DNA from: Mytilus galloprovincialis
Lineage: Eukaryota > Mollusca > Bivalvia > Mytilida > Mytilidae
DNA: 64,000 nucleotides
NCBI RefSeq assembly: GCF_965363235.1
Contig: NC_134851.1
Coordinates: 25,593,847-25,657,846 of the forward strand
Direction of reading: 5' to 3'
Shown: one piece after another, positions 32,586-44,800 of the stretch
How the letters are laid out: each line of letters opens with the position of its first letter
Numbering within the stretch: the first letter of the stretch is position 1
Position numbers and translations under genes: made by a program
The notes under the pieces: generated by a model
What the model was told of the DNA's origin: nothing
Databases searched by the model: none
The model's input: the letters and a program-made list of their open reading frames with translations, nothing else

Positions 32586-33188
32586 AAATGACCAGTTGTT
32601 GTTGACCGTAATCAATTATTGTCAAATCATTAATGATGGCAACATGGTTTTTCCGACAAACTGATGGTGAGTTGTACTAAGTATTTTTTTGATAACTAAA
32701 TGTTGCATCTTTATCCTCAATTCCCACAACTTTGAAAGTAGAATGTTTTTATCTGCAGTAGATTTGTGAACATTTAATAGTCAGAATGATTTTCAATAGT
32801 TCAACATAGCTCTGTACTGTAAATTTGGAAATTTTTGCGATTTTGAAGGATGGTTAAAAACGAGTAATTTATTTGATTTCAGAAGAAGAAAAAAAAAACC
32901 GCATATATATAATATATATATATATATAAATAGATATTAGATATCAGAATACAGTTCTTATTTATATTGCTATACAACCCCAGTCACATTATTCACGTTA
33001 ATAAAAACCTTGCAATAATTTCCAACTTACAGAATATAAAAAAAAAACATTTGAGTGTGTCGTATGTCTAGTACAAAAGATGGTACAGCACTTTGGATAA
33101 CACATCTTACTAGACAATTACCTTAATTTTTTGTTCACATCTAATTTTGAAAGAAACTACATGTGTATGTATACAATGACTGTTTTAA

Positions 33189-33852
33189 GGATGTTCGCTC
33201 TTCTGATTTAAAGTAACAAATTTTTTAAAAGACTGTTATACATTAATAGTATAGAAATAAAAAAATAAAAAGTAGATAAAAATGATGGATCAGAGACCAT
33301 GTTTTTAAGTTATAATCATTTGAAAATATGTTGGGAAATTATTACCTACATTTTTCATACTTTTTTTCTTTCAAAATCCATGAAATAATAACAAGGATTT
33401 TTATAAGATTTTCAAAAATGTCTGATATGTAATAAAATCATGAAAAGAAAAGTAAGAGTTAGTGGTTAAAAAACTGTAATTCTAATGCAACAACGTTTGT
33501 AACGTTCATTTTGATTGGATAACGTCACTTTCTTACATGGCATCAATTGAGAATTGATGCTATGGGACGGCATATGACAGATTTTAAATACATTTTTTAA
33601 CGTTGTTTTCTGTCAGTTTCATTAGAATGGAGATAACAATATTGTATTTTAAGCTCCGACGGCATCAATTTGGGATTTGATGGTCGCAAATACCCGTTTA
33701 CTGTCTCCGCTAACGCGTCGCTAGTAAACTTAATTTGCGACCATCAAATCCCCAATTGATGCCGTCGGAGCTTAAAATACAATACAGTTATCTCCTAATT
33801 GGCATCACATGGATAAAACTAGATGATTCAAAAACATGAGTAGCGATCATCC
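33189..33852. mobile_element. TTAA-flanked element with internal palindrome
   Basis: Starts TTAA|GGATGTTCGCTCTTCTG; a decayed mirror end AGTAGCGATCATCC lies at 33839-33852, followed by ATAA. The first ~230 bp align with the reverse complement of 57790-58074, which also abuts TTAA. This fits a TTAA-inserting superfamily (piggyBac or Kolobok type). Confidence 0.55.
33629..33795. repeat. Near-perfect ~62-bp-arm palindrome
   Basis: Arms 33629-33691 and 33733-33795: TTTTAAGCTCCGACGGCATC against GATGCCGTCGGAGCTTAAAA, and GGATTTGATGGTCGCAAAT against ATTTGCGACCATCAAATCC, with a ~41-bp loop containing CGCTAACGCGTCGCTAG. Confidence 0.9.
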
Positions 33853-34061
33853 ATAAAGTAAACTAGTCAATGCAACATACTGTGCAATCTTAATTGCAGC
33901 ACATTTGACACTTCAGCTTCTAAAATACAATTGTTTTAAAAGACATTTTTAGAGTCTATATAATGGCTCCCACTGTGCACTTCCGTTATTTTCAAGTAAT
34001 TATAGTTCATATTGCTATATAAAATTCATGTGTGTAAACTGACACCGCTTAACATTTGTAC

Positions 34062-37000
34062 TTACGGTCTTTCACAGATAAAATATATCCTGTGTTCACA
34101 GTAATCATCATTCCAGTTCCAAGCCTGATTCTTTGAAAGTTCTAAACAGTTTTCTCCAAGTCCTTTATGACTGTTATCAGGTTGACCTGGTCCCCAGTTT
34201 GTGTAGGTAAATTTGGTATGAGTTTTAGCCCACATCCATTCAGTCTCCGTCACAATATCGTTTCCACCAAGCCAAAACTTCGGAGGATCATAACTACCTT
34301 AAAATCATAACAGGGGTCGATATTGTCATCTCTTTTATTTATGATGTTCATATTTGATCTTGCTAAAATATTATTCAATTCTTTTGTGTTCTTAGCGTTG
34401 AATGAATGGCAGGCTGTTCAACGGCTTATATTTATTACATTTTAACAAAACAATGACTTTTTTCCCAATGCGGATGCACTCGACTCCAATCTTAATTGAC
34501 TAGGATTGTCAGTTTTCCAATCGAAGGTCGGTGGTTTTCTCCAGGTACTCCGGCTTCATCCACCAATAAAAACTGTCCGCCACAAAATAGCCTAAATGCG
34601 GTGCTTAAAAGTGGCGTTTAATCAACAAAAATCAAAATTAAAATCAATCTAATGCTGATAGTATTGTATTTCAAAACTCATTGGTTTTATAGCATAGTAC
34701 CATGCACTGTTGTTTTATTGTATCTTCAGTTCTTACCTCCCAGGTTTTCTATCATTCCATGTACGAAATGATCCTCTACCACTGTCTCTAAATTTGCCAG
34801 TTCTGATCCCATTGCTCGGCAGTATATCTATGATAATAAAGAGAAAAGTTGGCCGACAAATAAAGAATAGAGAATAATGGAATGCTCAAATATAAAGAAT
34901 ACATAATGCGCAAACAAAAAATAATGAATAGAGAACAATTGACCAATAAAACCTAAAAGAATACAAATCTAGACCTTCACATATAGTATATTAAAAGAGG
35001 CATTCGTAATTGACTGAAAGTGAAAAACACAAATGTACCACAACAGCAGGTGATTTTAGAAACGTGTCTTTATATAACACAAAATAATGTTGTCTTTGTC
35101 AAGATTTCGGACGGCCCTGGATCCAAGTCATTATGTTAAAGTGGCGCAAACTTAATTCTTTATGTAAAATTATCGAAATATTCGTATTAGGCTGAGGACA
35201 ACCCATGCTTTGCACACTAAAGAGGGGGATCATATCGCCACGCCCCCACCTGAATCCGCACCTGCGATTTTATGATAGTGTATGTATGTTTATTAAACAT
35301 GTTATATGAGAGTTCCGGCCTTTTAAAGACATCTATTTTTTTGTATACGTTGATTATTATTGAAACGCTATTGCAGTATACAATGTATAAACTCTATTGC
35401 AACTTGAATTTAATTTAAAAGAGGAGTTTTGTCACATAACAAAACCACACTTTATGAATGTAAACAAAATTCACAGTCCAGCTTGTATATAAGACTAACT
35501 TACACTTGGCCTTTTTTTTAAATTGTTTTGAGCGTCACTGATGGGTCTTTTGTAGACGAAACGCTCGTCTGACGCAAATATAAAATTTCAATCCTATAGT
35601 ATCTATGATGATTTTTTTTATATATATAAAAACAAGAGTTTACCTCTCTGCAAACCCTTATCTAAACCTCTATTATTATTGAAAGAAATATTAATGGTGT
35701 TATTTCTCAGTTTAAGGTAGAATTTAGGTACTCATATATTTATTACTCACGGTTGCTTCAGCCCATGTCGCTAAAGTTCTTATAATTTTGTAACAAGACT
35801 GGTCATGCTTGAGGTAACCATTCGGACATAAACAATGTGCTGAAAATACAATAACAAACTTGAAGAAATCGAGTAGGGAAAATAGAGGAAAGAGTATTTG
35901 TATTACCCTGGTTATTCAGTGACTTATTAACTGGAATACTCGGCCAACTGCTGTTGGTCGTGTAATTTGTCATTACAGAAAAGGAAGGTACAATGAATAT
36001 ATTTTAAGATAAAATAAAAGAAATATGTGTACTTATAGTATATTTAAATATCGAGACAATATATCCTCAAAACTTTTGCCCATAACAACAAGAATTCAAT
36101 TAGTTTTTGCGGGGCATTATGCCACTTTAGTGGATCAACTAAAACTCTTTATCGGATCAGTCGAGAAACTTTAGTGGATCAACTGAAACTCTTTATCGGA
36201 TCAGTCGAGAAACTTTAGTGGATCAACCAAAACTCTTTATCGGATCAGTCGAGAAACTTTAGTGGATCAACTAAAACTCTTTATCGGATCAGTCGAGAAA
36301 CTTTAGTGGATCAACCAAAACTCTTTATCGGACCAGTCGAGAAACTTTAGTGGATCAACCAAAACTCTTTATCGGATCAGTCGAGAAACTTTAGTGGATC
36401 AACCAAAACTCTTTATCGGATCAGTCGAGAAACTTTAGTGGATCAACCAAAACTCTTTATCGGATCAGTCGAGAAACTTTAGTGGATCAACCTAAACTCT
36501 TTATCGGACCAGTCGAGAAACTTTAGTGGATCAACCAAAACTCTTTATCGGATCAGTCGAGAAACTTTAGTGGATCAACCAAAACTCTTTATCGGATCAG
36601 TCGAGAAACTTTAGTGGATCAACCAAAACTCTTTATCGGATCAGTCGAGAAACTTTAGTGGATCAACCAAAACTCTTTATCGGATCAGTCGAGAAACTTT
36701 AGTGGATCAACCAAAACTGTTTATCGGACCAGTCGAGAAACTTTAGTGGATCAACCAAAACTCTTTATCGGACCAGTCGAGAAACTTTAGTGGATCAACC
36801 AAAACTCTTTATCGGATCAGTCGAGAAACTTTAGTGGATCAACTAAAACTCTTTATCGGATCAGTCGAGACACTTTAGTGGATCAACCAAAACTCTTTAT
36901 CGGATCAGTCGAGAAACTTTAGTGGATCAACTAAAACTCTTTATCGGATCAGTCGAGAAACTTTAGTGGATCAACTAAAACTCTTTATCGGATCAGTCGA

Positions 37001-37919
37001 GAAACTTTAGTGGATCAACTAAAACTCTTTATCGGATCAGTCGAGACACTTTAGTGGATCAACCAAAACTCTTTATCGGATCAGTCGAAAAACTTTAGTG
37101 GATCAACTAAAACTCTTTATCGGATCAGTCGAGACACTTTAGTGGATCAACCAAAACTCTTTATCGGATCAGTCGAGAAACTTTAGTGGATCAACTAAAA
37201 CTCTTTATCGGATCAGTCGAGACACTTTAGTGGATCAACCAAAACTCTTTATCGGATCAGTCGAGAAACTTTAGTGGATCAACTAAAACTCTTTATCAGA
37301 TCAGTCGAGAAACTTTAGTGGATCAACTAAAACTCTTTATCAGATCAGTCGAGACACTTTAGTGGATCAACTAAAACTCTTTATCAGATCAGTCGAGACA
37401 CTTTAGTGGATCAACCAAAACTCTTTATCGGATCAGTCGAAACACTTTACAAATGGTTACTTTATAACTGCACATGAAAGTTACAAAGATTTTGGTAAAA
37501 CTTGGTCTTGTATATCATTTAGTTTGGTTGGTCAGTCGGCTGAGCGAAAAGGCTTCCGGTAAAAAAAAAAGATATTCAAGTCCCCAATCAGTGTTGAACC
37601 TGAATTTTAAACTTTGCACAATGTTTTTATATACATTGATTATTTATTGTTGATCCCTTAACGTCCAATGGAAATTATTTCATGCACTTACATAATAATA
37701 TATACATTGAAGATGTTCACTCCACTTTGTGTACATATTTCGACAGTACGTTTTTGACGATTTGTCTATTTTAAAACAAATTAATTTACTCACGGAGATA
37801 AAGATTGCAGGTCCTTATAAAAAATGTACATATACAAAGAAAATGTCAGTAAAATATATTATCTTACCATAATTTATCAGAAACTGTGCAAATAAAGCAG
37901 CTTTAACTATAGTAAACAT
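34062..37919 (-). CDS. Secreted C-type lectin 1 (QPD type), four exons
   Basis: Minus-strand exons 37868-37919, 35751-35839, 34737-34827 and 34062-34297 keep phase (1, 0, 1) and encode 155 residues. Signal peptide MFTIVKAALFAQFLINYA, then CLCPNGYLKHDQSC (the extra N-terminal Cys pair of long-form CTLDs), AMGSELANLE, FWLGGND, GQPD, ENCLEL, WNWNDDYC and YFICERP. Family knowledge: QPD with WND forms the Ca2+-dependent site usually selective for galactose-type sugars. Likely a soluble immune or mucus lectin. It is a tandem paralog of the gene at 41827-45551; the loop after QPDN is three residues longer (SHKGLGENC against GQGENC). The first intron holds the 44-bp satellite. Confidence 0.9.
34480..34640 (+). 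mobile_element. SINE tail fragment
   Basis: GCACTCGACTCCAATCTTAA, TTGACTAGGATTGTCAGTTT, ACTCCGGCTTCATCCACCAA and AAAGTGGCGTTTAATCAAC match the body of the SINE at 51580 onward. The tRNA-like head is missing. Lies in the last intron of lectin 1. Confidence 0.7.
35505..35625 (-). repeat. 365-bp mussel repeat fragment (reverse)
   Basis: GAGCGTCACTGATGGGTCTT, TTGTAGACGAAACGCTCGTC and ATTTCAATCCT...ATCTATGATG are the reverse complement of the unit at 9130-9220. Confidence 0.75.
36122..37447. repeat. 44-bp satellite array, ~30 copies
   Basis: The unit is GAAACTTTAGTGGATCAACC plus AAAACTCTTTATCGGATCAG plus TCGA, very homogeneous. Variants (CCAAAAC/CTAAAAC, GAAACT/GACACT) are random on the left, but from ~36866 they alternate, giving an 88-bp higher-order dimer. 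It lies in the first intron of lectin 1. Confidence 0.95.
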
Positions 37920-38204
37920 TGTCCTTCTGTCAACACTATCAGATCTCTCAGAGAGATAAGTTCGACCTTGATGTTATTTGTGTCAAAAAATAGACTAGAC
38001 TTCAGCACTATATTAGTCTGATGTATTCTCGCATTGTTTCCATATGTGCGCTACTGATACTCCAAAATATTCTTTTGCATCTCAGCGATTTCACGAAATT
38101 TGTGTTTTTAACAGATTTTGTAATTAGTGCGTTTTTTTCTGCAAGAACCGAGTTTAATTTAAATTACTAAAGAATTAGTTGCGAACTCTCCATCAAATGC
38201 CGTT

Positions 38205-38720
38205 GAAGTAAGAAACTAAAGATCACCCTACAGTTTTCAACAATATAAGCGAAACCATACCGCATATCAACCTACAAAAGGCCCAAAAATGACACTTGTA
38301 AAACAATTCAAACGATAAACAAATATAATATTCAGCAACAAACGACAACCACTGAATTACAACCGCATGACTTGAGATATGCACATACAAAATTTGGCGG
38401 GGTTTATTTTGTTAGTGGTCTCCCTTACTTACCATTAACGTGGGCCAGTGGTGCAACACAATTACATAAAAATAACCTATACAAAGCGATAAAAATGTAT
38501 ATAGGACAAATAGCAACCAACGACAACCACTGAATAAGAAGCTCCTGGCTAGAAACAGACACTCAAGTTTTGTCTTCAGGTCCATGGTTAATAACGTTGA
38601 GTTTATATTGAAGTAAGGCTTAATTTGTGCTTGAAGACTATCAAAATAAAATTTATTTCGGATCAGTGCAATGTGAGGCTGTGAAGGCACCAGACTTAGA
38701 ACTGGCACACACAGAATGTG
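38205..38720 (+). repeat. Dispersed mussel repeats, two decayed pieces
   Basis: AAACTAAAGATCACCCTACAGT, cited in part, AAAGGCCCAAAAATGACA and CAACCACTGAATTACAAC belong to the AAGAAGATGTG family. A second piece, ACGACAACCACTGAATAAGA, follows at ~38518. Confidence 0.55.
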
Positions 38721-38960
38721 TTGTCTTCTTTTTCATCGTAAATTAATGATTTTCAGTTAGCATAACCCGTGGCACATTGGTCAAAGCTAATTTTCATTAG
38801 TAAGATTGTTTTCAGATACTTTAATGATTGTAAGTCATACAGTCTGTCTGATAGCTATAGGATTCATCGTACCTTGTCTTCATTTCCTTGGTTTGTGATA
38901 ATTTAAGTTTTTATGGTATTTGTAGTAAGCCTTTAAAACACTATCAACATAAAATTCAAT

Positions 38961-39227
38961 TACAGCTGATTGCATTGAGTGTGTATACAAAGATAGAATC
39001 TTTCGTTAGCCTGCTTGCTAGCTAAATCGTGAATTCATTTCTAGGTTAGGTAAACTACCTTTTAAGAGTAGACGAGTCCGACAGATAACCAATCTATCTG
39101 TCTGTAGGACTCGACTACTCCGAACGGAGGGTATTATACATGACCTAATAATGACTTCACATTCAGCTAACAAGCAAGCTAACGAAAGATTGTACCCTTG
39201 CCTACACACTCAATGCAATCGGCTGTA
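38961..39227. mobile_element. Fold-back MITE, copy 2 (267 bp)
   Basis: TACAGCTGATTGCATTGAGT at the left and ACTCAATGCAATCGGCTGTA at the right. It shares the inner TAGGTTAGGTAAACTACC and ACTCGACTACTCCGAA words with 22613-22887. Confidence 0.85.
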
Positions 39228-39615
39228 AGACTTTGACCATTTTACCTGTTCTTGCATTTCATTGATTCACAACTTTTTTTTCAGAAAAAAATAATTTTCA
39301 TCTTTATATAACATATTGACACGTGCATGTCGTTTGTGATGAACTGAAAATTTTACTTGTTTTAAGGTTTCCAGGGTTATTATATGAAATGTCTATAAGA
39401 CAACAGGTCGTGACAAATGTATTTCTACACGAAACATACAAAATATGAAGATGAAAACAACTAACTCTAATAATTACAGCACCACCTTACGGTCGTTGTC
39501 CTCCAGAGGATCGACTGAAGTGAGTGAAATATACCGACTGGATTATTCGGGTATGAAAACAACACGTTATAAATTTCATGCGTCTGACTCGCTTTCCTTG
39601 ATTTACATTCATTAG

Positions 39616-39720
39616 GAACGCTCACAGCTGAACATTTGAAAGCCAAGGATTGTAAGAAGTTACCAGAGTATTTATGTGAAATGTCTAGAAGAACCGATAT
39701 GGGTCATTGTATGTCTACAG
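39616..39720 (+). pseudogene. Possible C-type lectin terminal exon relic (plus strand)
   Basis: After TTCATTAG the frame reads TLTAEHLKAKDCKKLPEYLC then EMSRR. The C-x7-C spacing (CKKLPEYLC) equals the last Cys pair of the nearby lectins (CEHRIYFIC). No QPD/WND exon half is visible, and the reading continues into repeat DNA. A weaker echo lies at 39385-39425 (TATGAAATGTCTATAAGACA). Probably a fragment of a third lectin; uncertain. Confidence 0.3.
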
Positions 39721-39819
39721 GAGACATCAATCTATATATTAAATATGATTTTACAATTTTTCAACTTGTACCATTTTGGTCTATAAAAGTTATAAATAGA
39801 TTTCCCAGAAGGCATCACA

Positions 39820-40015
39820 GATCTTCCTGTACCCCTATTTTTGACATTTTTACTATTATGTCTGTTTATTTCAATTGTTTGCACATTGTTGTCAATATAA
39901 TGGAATTTTATTCGACTGTCAGAAGTGAGAGGAATTAACTACATGTAGCTATAAAACCAGGTTTAATCCACCATTTTCTACGTATGGAAATGCCTTTAAC
40001 AGGTCAGGATGCGGG
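39820..40015 (+). repeat. Dispersed mussel repeat fragment
   Basis: TTGACATTTTTACTATTATG, GACTGTCAGAAGTGAGAGG and ATAAAACCAGGTTTAATCCA match 8110-8260. Confidence 0.6.
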
Positions 40016-40029
40016 ATTTTCCGTCTTGA

Positions 40030-40412
40030 ATTTTCCTTGGAGTTGCTGACATGGAACCGATACTATTTACGATGTTCCTGGCTTGGCACAGATACTATTT
40101 AGGAGTTTCGTAACTTAAGACAAATACTATTTAGGAGGTTTCTGACTTGGGGCACGTACCTTTTAGGAGGTTCCTGACTTGGGACAGATACTATTTAGAA
40201 GTTTCATGACTTGGGACAGACACTATTTACGAGGTTCTTTACTTGTGAAAGATACTATTTTGGAGGTTTCAATCTTGTGACAGATACTATTTAGGAGTTT
40301 CCTGACTTGGGACAGATACTTTTTAGGAAGTTTCTGACATGGAACAATTACTATTTAGGAAGTTCCTGACATGAAACAACTACTATTTAGGAAGTTCCTG
40401 ACATGGTACAGG
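40030..40412 (+). repeat. ~32-bp minisatellite, ~12 degenerate copies
   Basis: The unit is CTGACTTGGGACAGATACTA followed by TTTAGGAGGTTC, with variants such as GACATGGAACAATTACTATT. Confidence 0.85.
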
Positions 40413-41094
40413 TACATGAAAATGGGGCTGAGTAAACTCATTCTATATATTTGAAACAATTCAAAGTAGCATTTAAACAAAAGTGCATATTAGAACATGG
40501 CCACACGTTGACCTATTGTTACTTATTCACGTCATTTGATCTTTAGTTGTTAAATGTCTCATTCGTAATCTTAACTCATCTCCTTAATTTATATAAAATA
40601 AAACCCAATGCATAAAAGAACTCTAACTTAAAATAACAATATTAAAGATAACAAAACATGATCTATAACATATAATATAAAAATCATTATAACAAATTAT
40701 ATAACTGTGCACAGTTCTGAAAGTTTATTTAGGATTTATTTGTTATTTGATGTAATTTGTCAATTATCCAATGATTTCACCACCGTCTATTTCTTCAGAT
40801 CTGCAAAAAAAAAAGTTCAAGAATTTATGTTGTTCAACTTAAAGGTATCGGCATCACAATTAAAAAAAAAATGCACGGTGTATGAAGTCATACCGTTTAT
40901 TTGTCAATTTGTGAATCTATCCTTCCATCCCACATTGGGTACCCCTTTTTCAGTTTTCAATTTAAAAATGCATAATATTACACATGTTTTTAGTACATAT
41001 AATAACGATGATCATATGCATGCTATCATGATTTGGGGTTTCTTTAGATTTCCATAAATGACAAATTGTTGAACTTTGATCAATCCTGAATGCA
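40413..41094. other. Intergenic, no gene seen
   Basis: AT-rich. Its 40740-41040 part resembles 31945-32280 (CACCGTCTATTTCTTCAGATCT-like and CATCCCACATTGGGTAC words), so it is probably another dispersed repeat. Confidence 0.45.
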
Positions 41095-41280
41095 GGCAAC
41101 ATGATATCTCCCTTGAAGTTATGTGGGGTTCGTGTTGCTTAGTTTTATATGTTGTGTCTTTTCAAACTATAATTTGTCTATTCGTCTTTTACGTTTTTAG
41201 CCATGGTGCTGTCAGTTTGTTTTCGATCTATGAGTTTGACTGTCCCTTTGGTATCTTTCGACCCATTTTTATGGTATACT
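41095..41280 (+). repeat. Dispersed mussel repeat (CTTTGGTATCTTTC family)
   Basis: GGGTTCGTGTTGCTTAGTTT, TTTTTAGCCATGGTGCTGTC and TGACTGTCCCTTTGGTATCT, as in 7400-7600 (-) and 52060-52250 (+). Confidence 0.7.
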
Positions 41281-41826
41281 ACTAATAAAAATATAAGGAA
41301 ATGGGGTATGGTTGCCTGTGATACAGCTATCCACCGAAGATCAAATGAACTGGATGCAATTAGTTGTCTGATAAATAGTGCATTCATATCTGTTCAACTC
41401 CTACAGATTCCAAACTAGAATATTTTATTATCAGAAAGTTTGTGTACGTTTAAAGTCATCATAGAATTTCAATACTTGCACACAGTTTAGAACTTAGTAT
41501 ATCAAGACTGTGACTTCTATACTACTAAAACACGTGAGTAAAATAATGTAAATGTGTTATAGTAGTCTCAAATGAAGATAACATCTTGGCGTAGTATCTA
41601 TTGTTTTCATAAACTATGTGGACATATTTTGGATATCATAGTGTTTTTATTATATCAACCTACGCATTGTTATATTATTGAATAAATAATTTAGAAAGTT
41701 TGAGAATATTACACATTTTCATTTAATTGCTAAAACCACACATATCCATTGTTTTGAGGTAAATTATAGTTTCGTCACATTATATGTAATTGGTGTGTGG
41801 ATAATGATACTGCATAACGTTTGTAC

Positions 41827-44800
41827 TTACGGTTTTTCACAGATAAAATATTTTCTGTGTTCACAGGTTTCATCATTCCAGTTCCAACCCACATTCTTTG
41901 AAAGTTCTAAGCAATTTTCTCCTTGTCCGTTGTCAGGTTGACCTGGTGCCCAGTTTGTGTAGGTAAATTTTGTATGAGTTTTAGCCCACATCCATTCACT
42001 CTCCGTTACAATATCATTTCCACCAAGCCAAAACTTGGGTGGATCATAACTACCTGTAAGTTATAACAAGGTTTTGCATTATCACCTCTTTTGTTTATTT
42101 TGTACATGAGTTTTAACCCACATCCATTCACGCTGAGTTACAAACAATATCGTTCCCACTGAGCAAAATTTTTGGAGGATTTTAGCTACCTGCAAGTTAT
42201 AACAAGGAGCGATATTAGCATCGCTTTTGTTTATTTCTTTATAAATGATCTAGCTAGTTTTATATTAAAGTATTTGATTTCTTAACATGGAAGGCATGAG
42301 AGAATTTTCAAAAGTTTATATTGATACGTTTTTACATATGCCTATACGTTTTTACATATATGCTGATATATACATTGGTTGTTCATATCTACTTGATTTT
42401 ATATAATTATAGGACCATAGTGAGTGCTGCAGCTTGTTTGATTGCATCTTATTCTTTTCTTTTTTTTCTCTTTCGGAGTGCCTGAGATCACACCTGTGAC
42501 CTAGTTTTGGGGAGGGTACGTGTTACGTGTACTATAGTTTGTATGCTTGTCCCATTCCTTTTTTAGCCATGGTTTATTTTCGACTTATGAGTTTGAATAT
42601 CACTCGGTATCATTCACCTCTTTTTGGCAGCTTGTTTTAATGCATTTCTTACCTCCCAGGTTTTGTAACATTCCATGTACGAAATGATCCTCTACCGCTG
42701 TCTCTAGATTTGCCAGTTCTGATCCCATTGCTCTGCAGTATATCTATTGTAATTTAAACAAACAGAACAATTCTAGGGTATTGAAAGTGTAAGTCGCTCA
42801 ATTATATTACGCTTATCATTAATTAAACGTTGATGTACGTGATACATATCTTATCTCAAACGGCATTTAAATTTAAAGAGAAGTTTTCTTATCACTTGAT
42901 CAAATAAACATTTTATAAAAAAAAGTTAATGCAAAAAAGGGTGTCCATCATGTTTTCCAAACTTATTAAAATAAATCAATTGAACTTGTATCACTCTAAG
43001 TAGACATGGAATATGGTGTTTCTACAGCTAGAAGTAGATTTTAGTTACTCATATATGCGTTACTCACGGTTGCTTCAGCCCATGTCGCAAATGTTCTTAT
43101 CATTTTGTAACAAGACTCGTCATGTTTCAGGTAACCATTTGGACATAGACAATATGCTAAAAATATATTAACAAACTGACGAAAGCAATAATGGAACAAT
43201 TAATGAAATAAGTGCTGCATGCTTATATATTCGAATTCTCAGTGCTGTTTACCTATTATTTCTATTTGAGAGTGTGGTTTGTCAGTACCTTTAAATTTTC
43301 ATTAAGAGTGTTGTTTCTCAGTACATTTAAATTGACAGTGTTGCTTGCTTATAACTTCTAGTTGATAGTGTTGTTTGCCTTTAAGGGAGAGGGCATACGT
43401 TACAGTTACAGGGGAGGTAATGAAGTTGCTAACGTAACATGTTATTTTCGCGACGTCAAACTGTGACATATCGGGAAAAGATGCATTTTTCGACTGATTT
43501 TTATCATTCAAATTGATTTAATTTGAAAACGAGTGCATGTACCACTTTTTTTAAAACGAAATTTTGTTTCATTTTGCAGGGAGATTATGTGGACCAAATT
43601 TGATAAAACTGTAACTAGTGCAATTTTTTTAATTTTGATAAATATACAGTAAAAAATACGTTTATTTCTCAATTCATGACATTTGATAAATATATATTTC
43701 TGAATGAAAAATGCATAAATTTTTATGATACTTATAAAATACAGAAATTACAAATTATTTAACAAAAACCAATTTGTGTTTATCTTTTAAAACAAAAAAT
43801 GTATGGCTTTCTTTCGAAGGGAAAAAATACGGCCACAAATCCGAATTTTGAGCAAATATACACAATTTTGACCTCATTTAACTCAAAAAGTAGCAGATGA
43901 AGGTATATTTTTTATTACATATTTGATTTAATCAGGCAAAAACTAGCCTATATGGAAATTTTCGTCAAACTGTAAATACGGGATCAAAACTGTATCGTAT
44001 GCCCTTAACTGCCAGTTTATGGTGTTGTTTGTCTATCACTACCAGTTGATAGTGTTGTTTTCATATCACTGCCAGTTGATAGTGTTGTTTGCCTATCACT
44101 GCCAGTTGATAGTGTTGTTTGTCTATCACTACCAGTTGATAGTGTTGTTTGCTTTAAACTTTTAATTGATAATGTTTTCATATCACTGCCAGTTGATAGT
44201 GTTGTTTTCATATCACTGCCAGTTGATAGTGTTGTTTGCCTATCACTGCCAGTTGATAGTGTTGTTTGCTTTAAACTTTTAATTGATAATGTTTTCATAT
44301 CACTGCCAGTTGATAGTGTTGTTTGCCTATCACTGCCAGTTGATAGTGTTGTTTTCCTATCACTGCCAGTTGATAGTGTTGTTTGCCTATCACTGCCAGT
44401 TGATAGTGTTGTTTGCCTATCACTGCCAGTTGATAGTGTTATTTGCTTTTAACTTTTAGTTGATAGTGTTGTTTTCCTATTACTGCCAGTTGATAGTGTT
44501 GTTTGCTTATAATATTTAGTTGATAAAGTTGTTTTCTTATAACTGCCATAAGTTTTAGTTGATAGTGTCGTTTGCCTATCACTACCAGTTGATAATGTTG
44601 TTTGTTTATAAGCTTAAGTTGATAGTGTTATTTTCCTATAACTGCCGATTGGTGATATTGTTGGCCTATAACTTTTAGTTGATAATGTTGTTTGCTTTTA
44701 ACTTTTAGTTGTCCTCTTCTATCGAAGATACATACATGCATTAGCAAAATATCAATAGAACTGCTCTTTAGTTGATTATTTAAATAGATCAACAGCTAAT

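Larger units (their letters stand above)
27626..34061. other. 3' UTR of the PTPN23-like gene, then repeat-rich intergenic DNA
   Basis: No further gene was found. The UTR may end near 27760 or run further, since several AATAAA words occur. From 29262 on the stretch is a patchwork of MITEs and dispersed repeats, listed separately. Confidence 0.5.

Noticed and set aside
36122-37447. CRISPR-like regular repeats
   Set aside because: Contiguous 44-bp units without spacers.
43260-44715. CRISPR-like regular repeats
   Set aside because: Units are contiguous with no unique spacers, in a eukaryotic intron.
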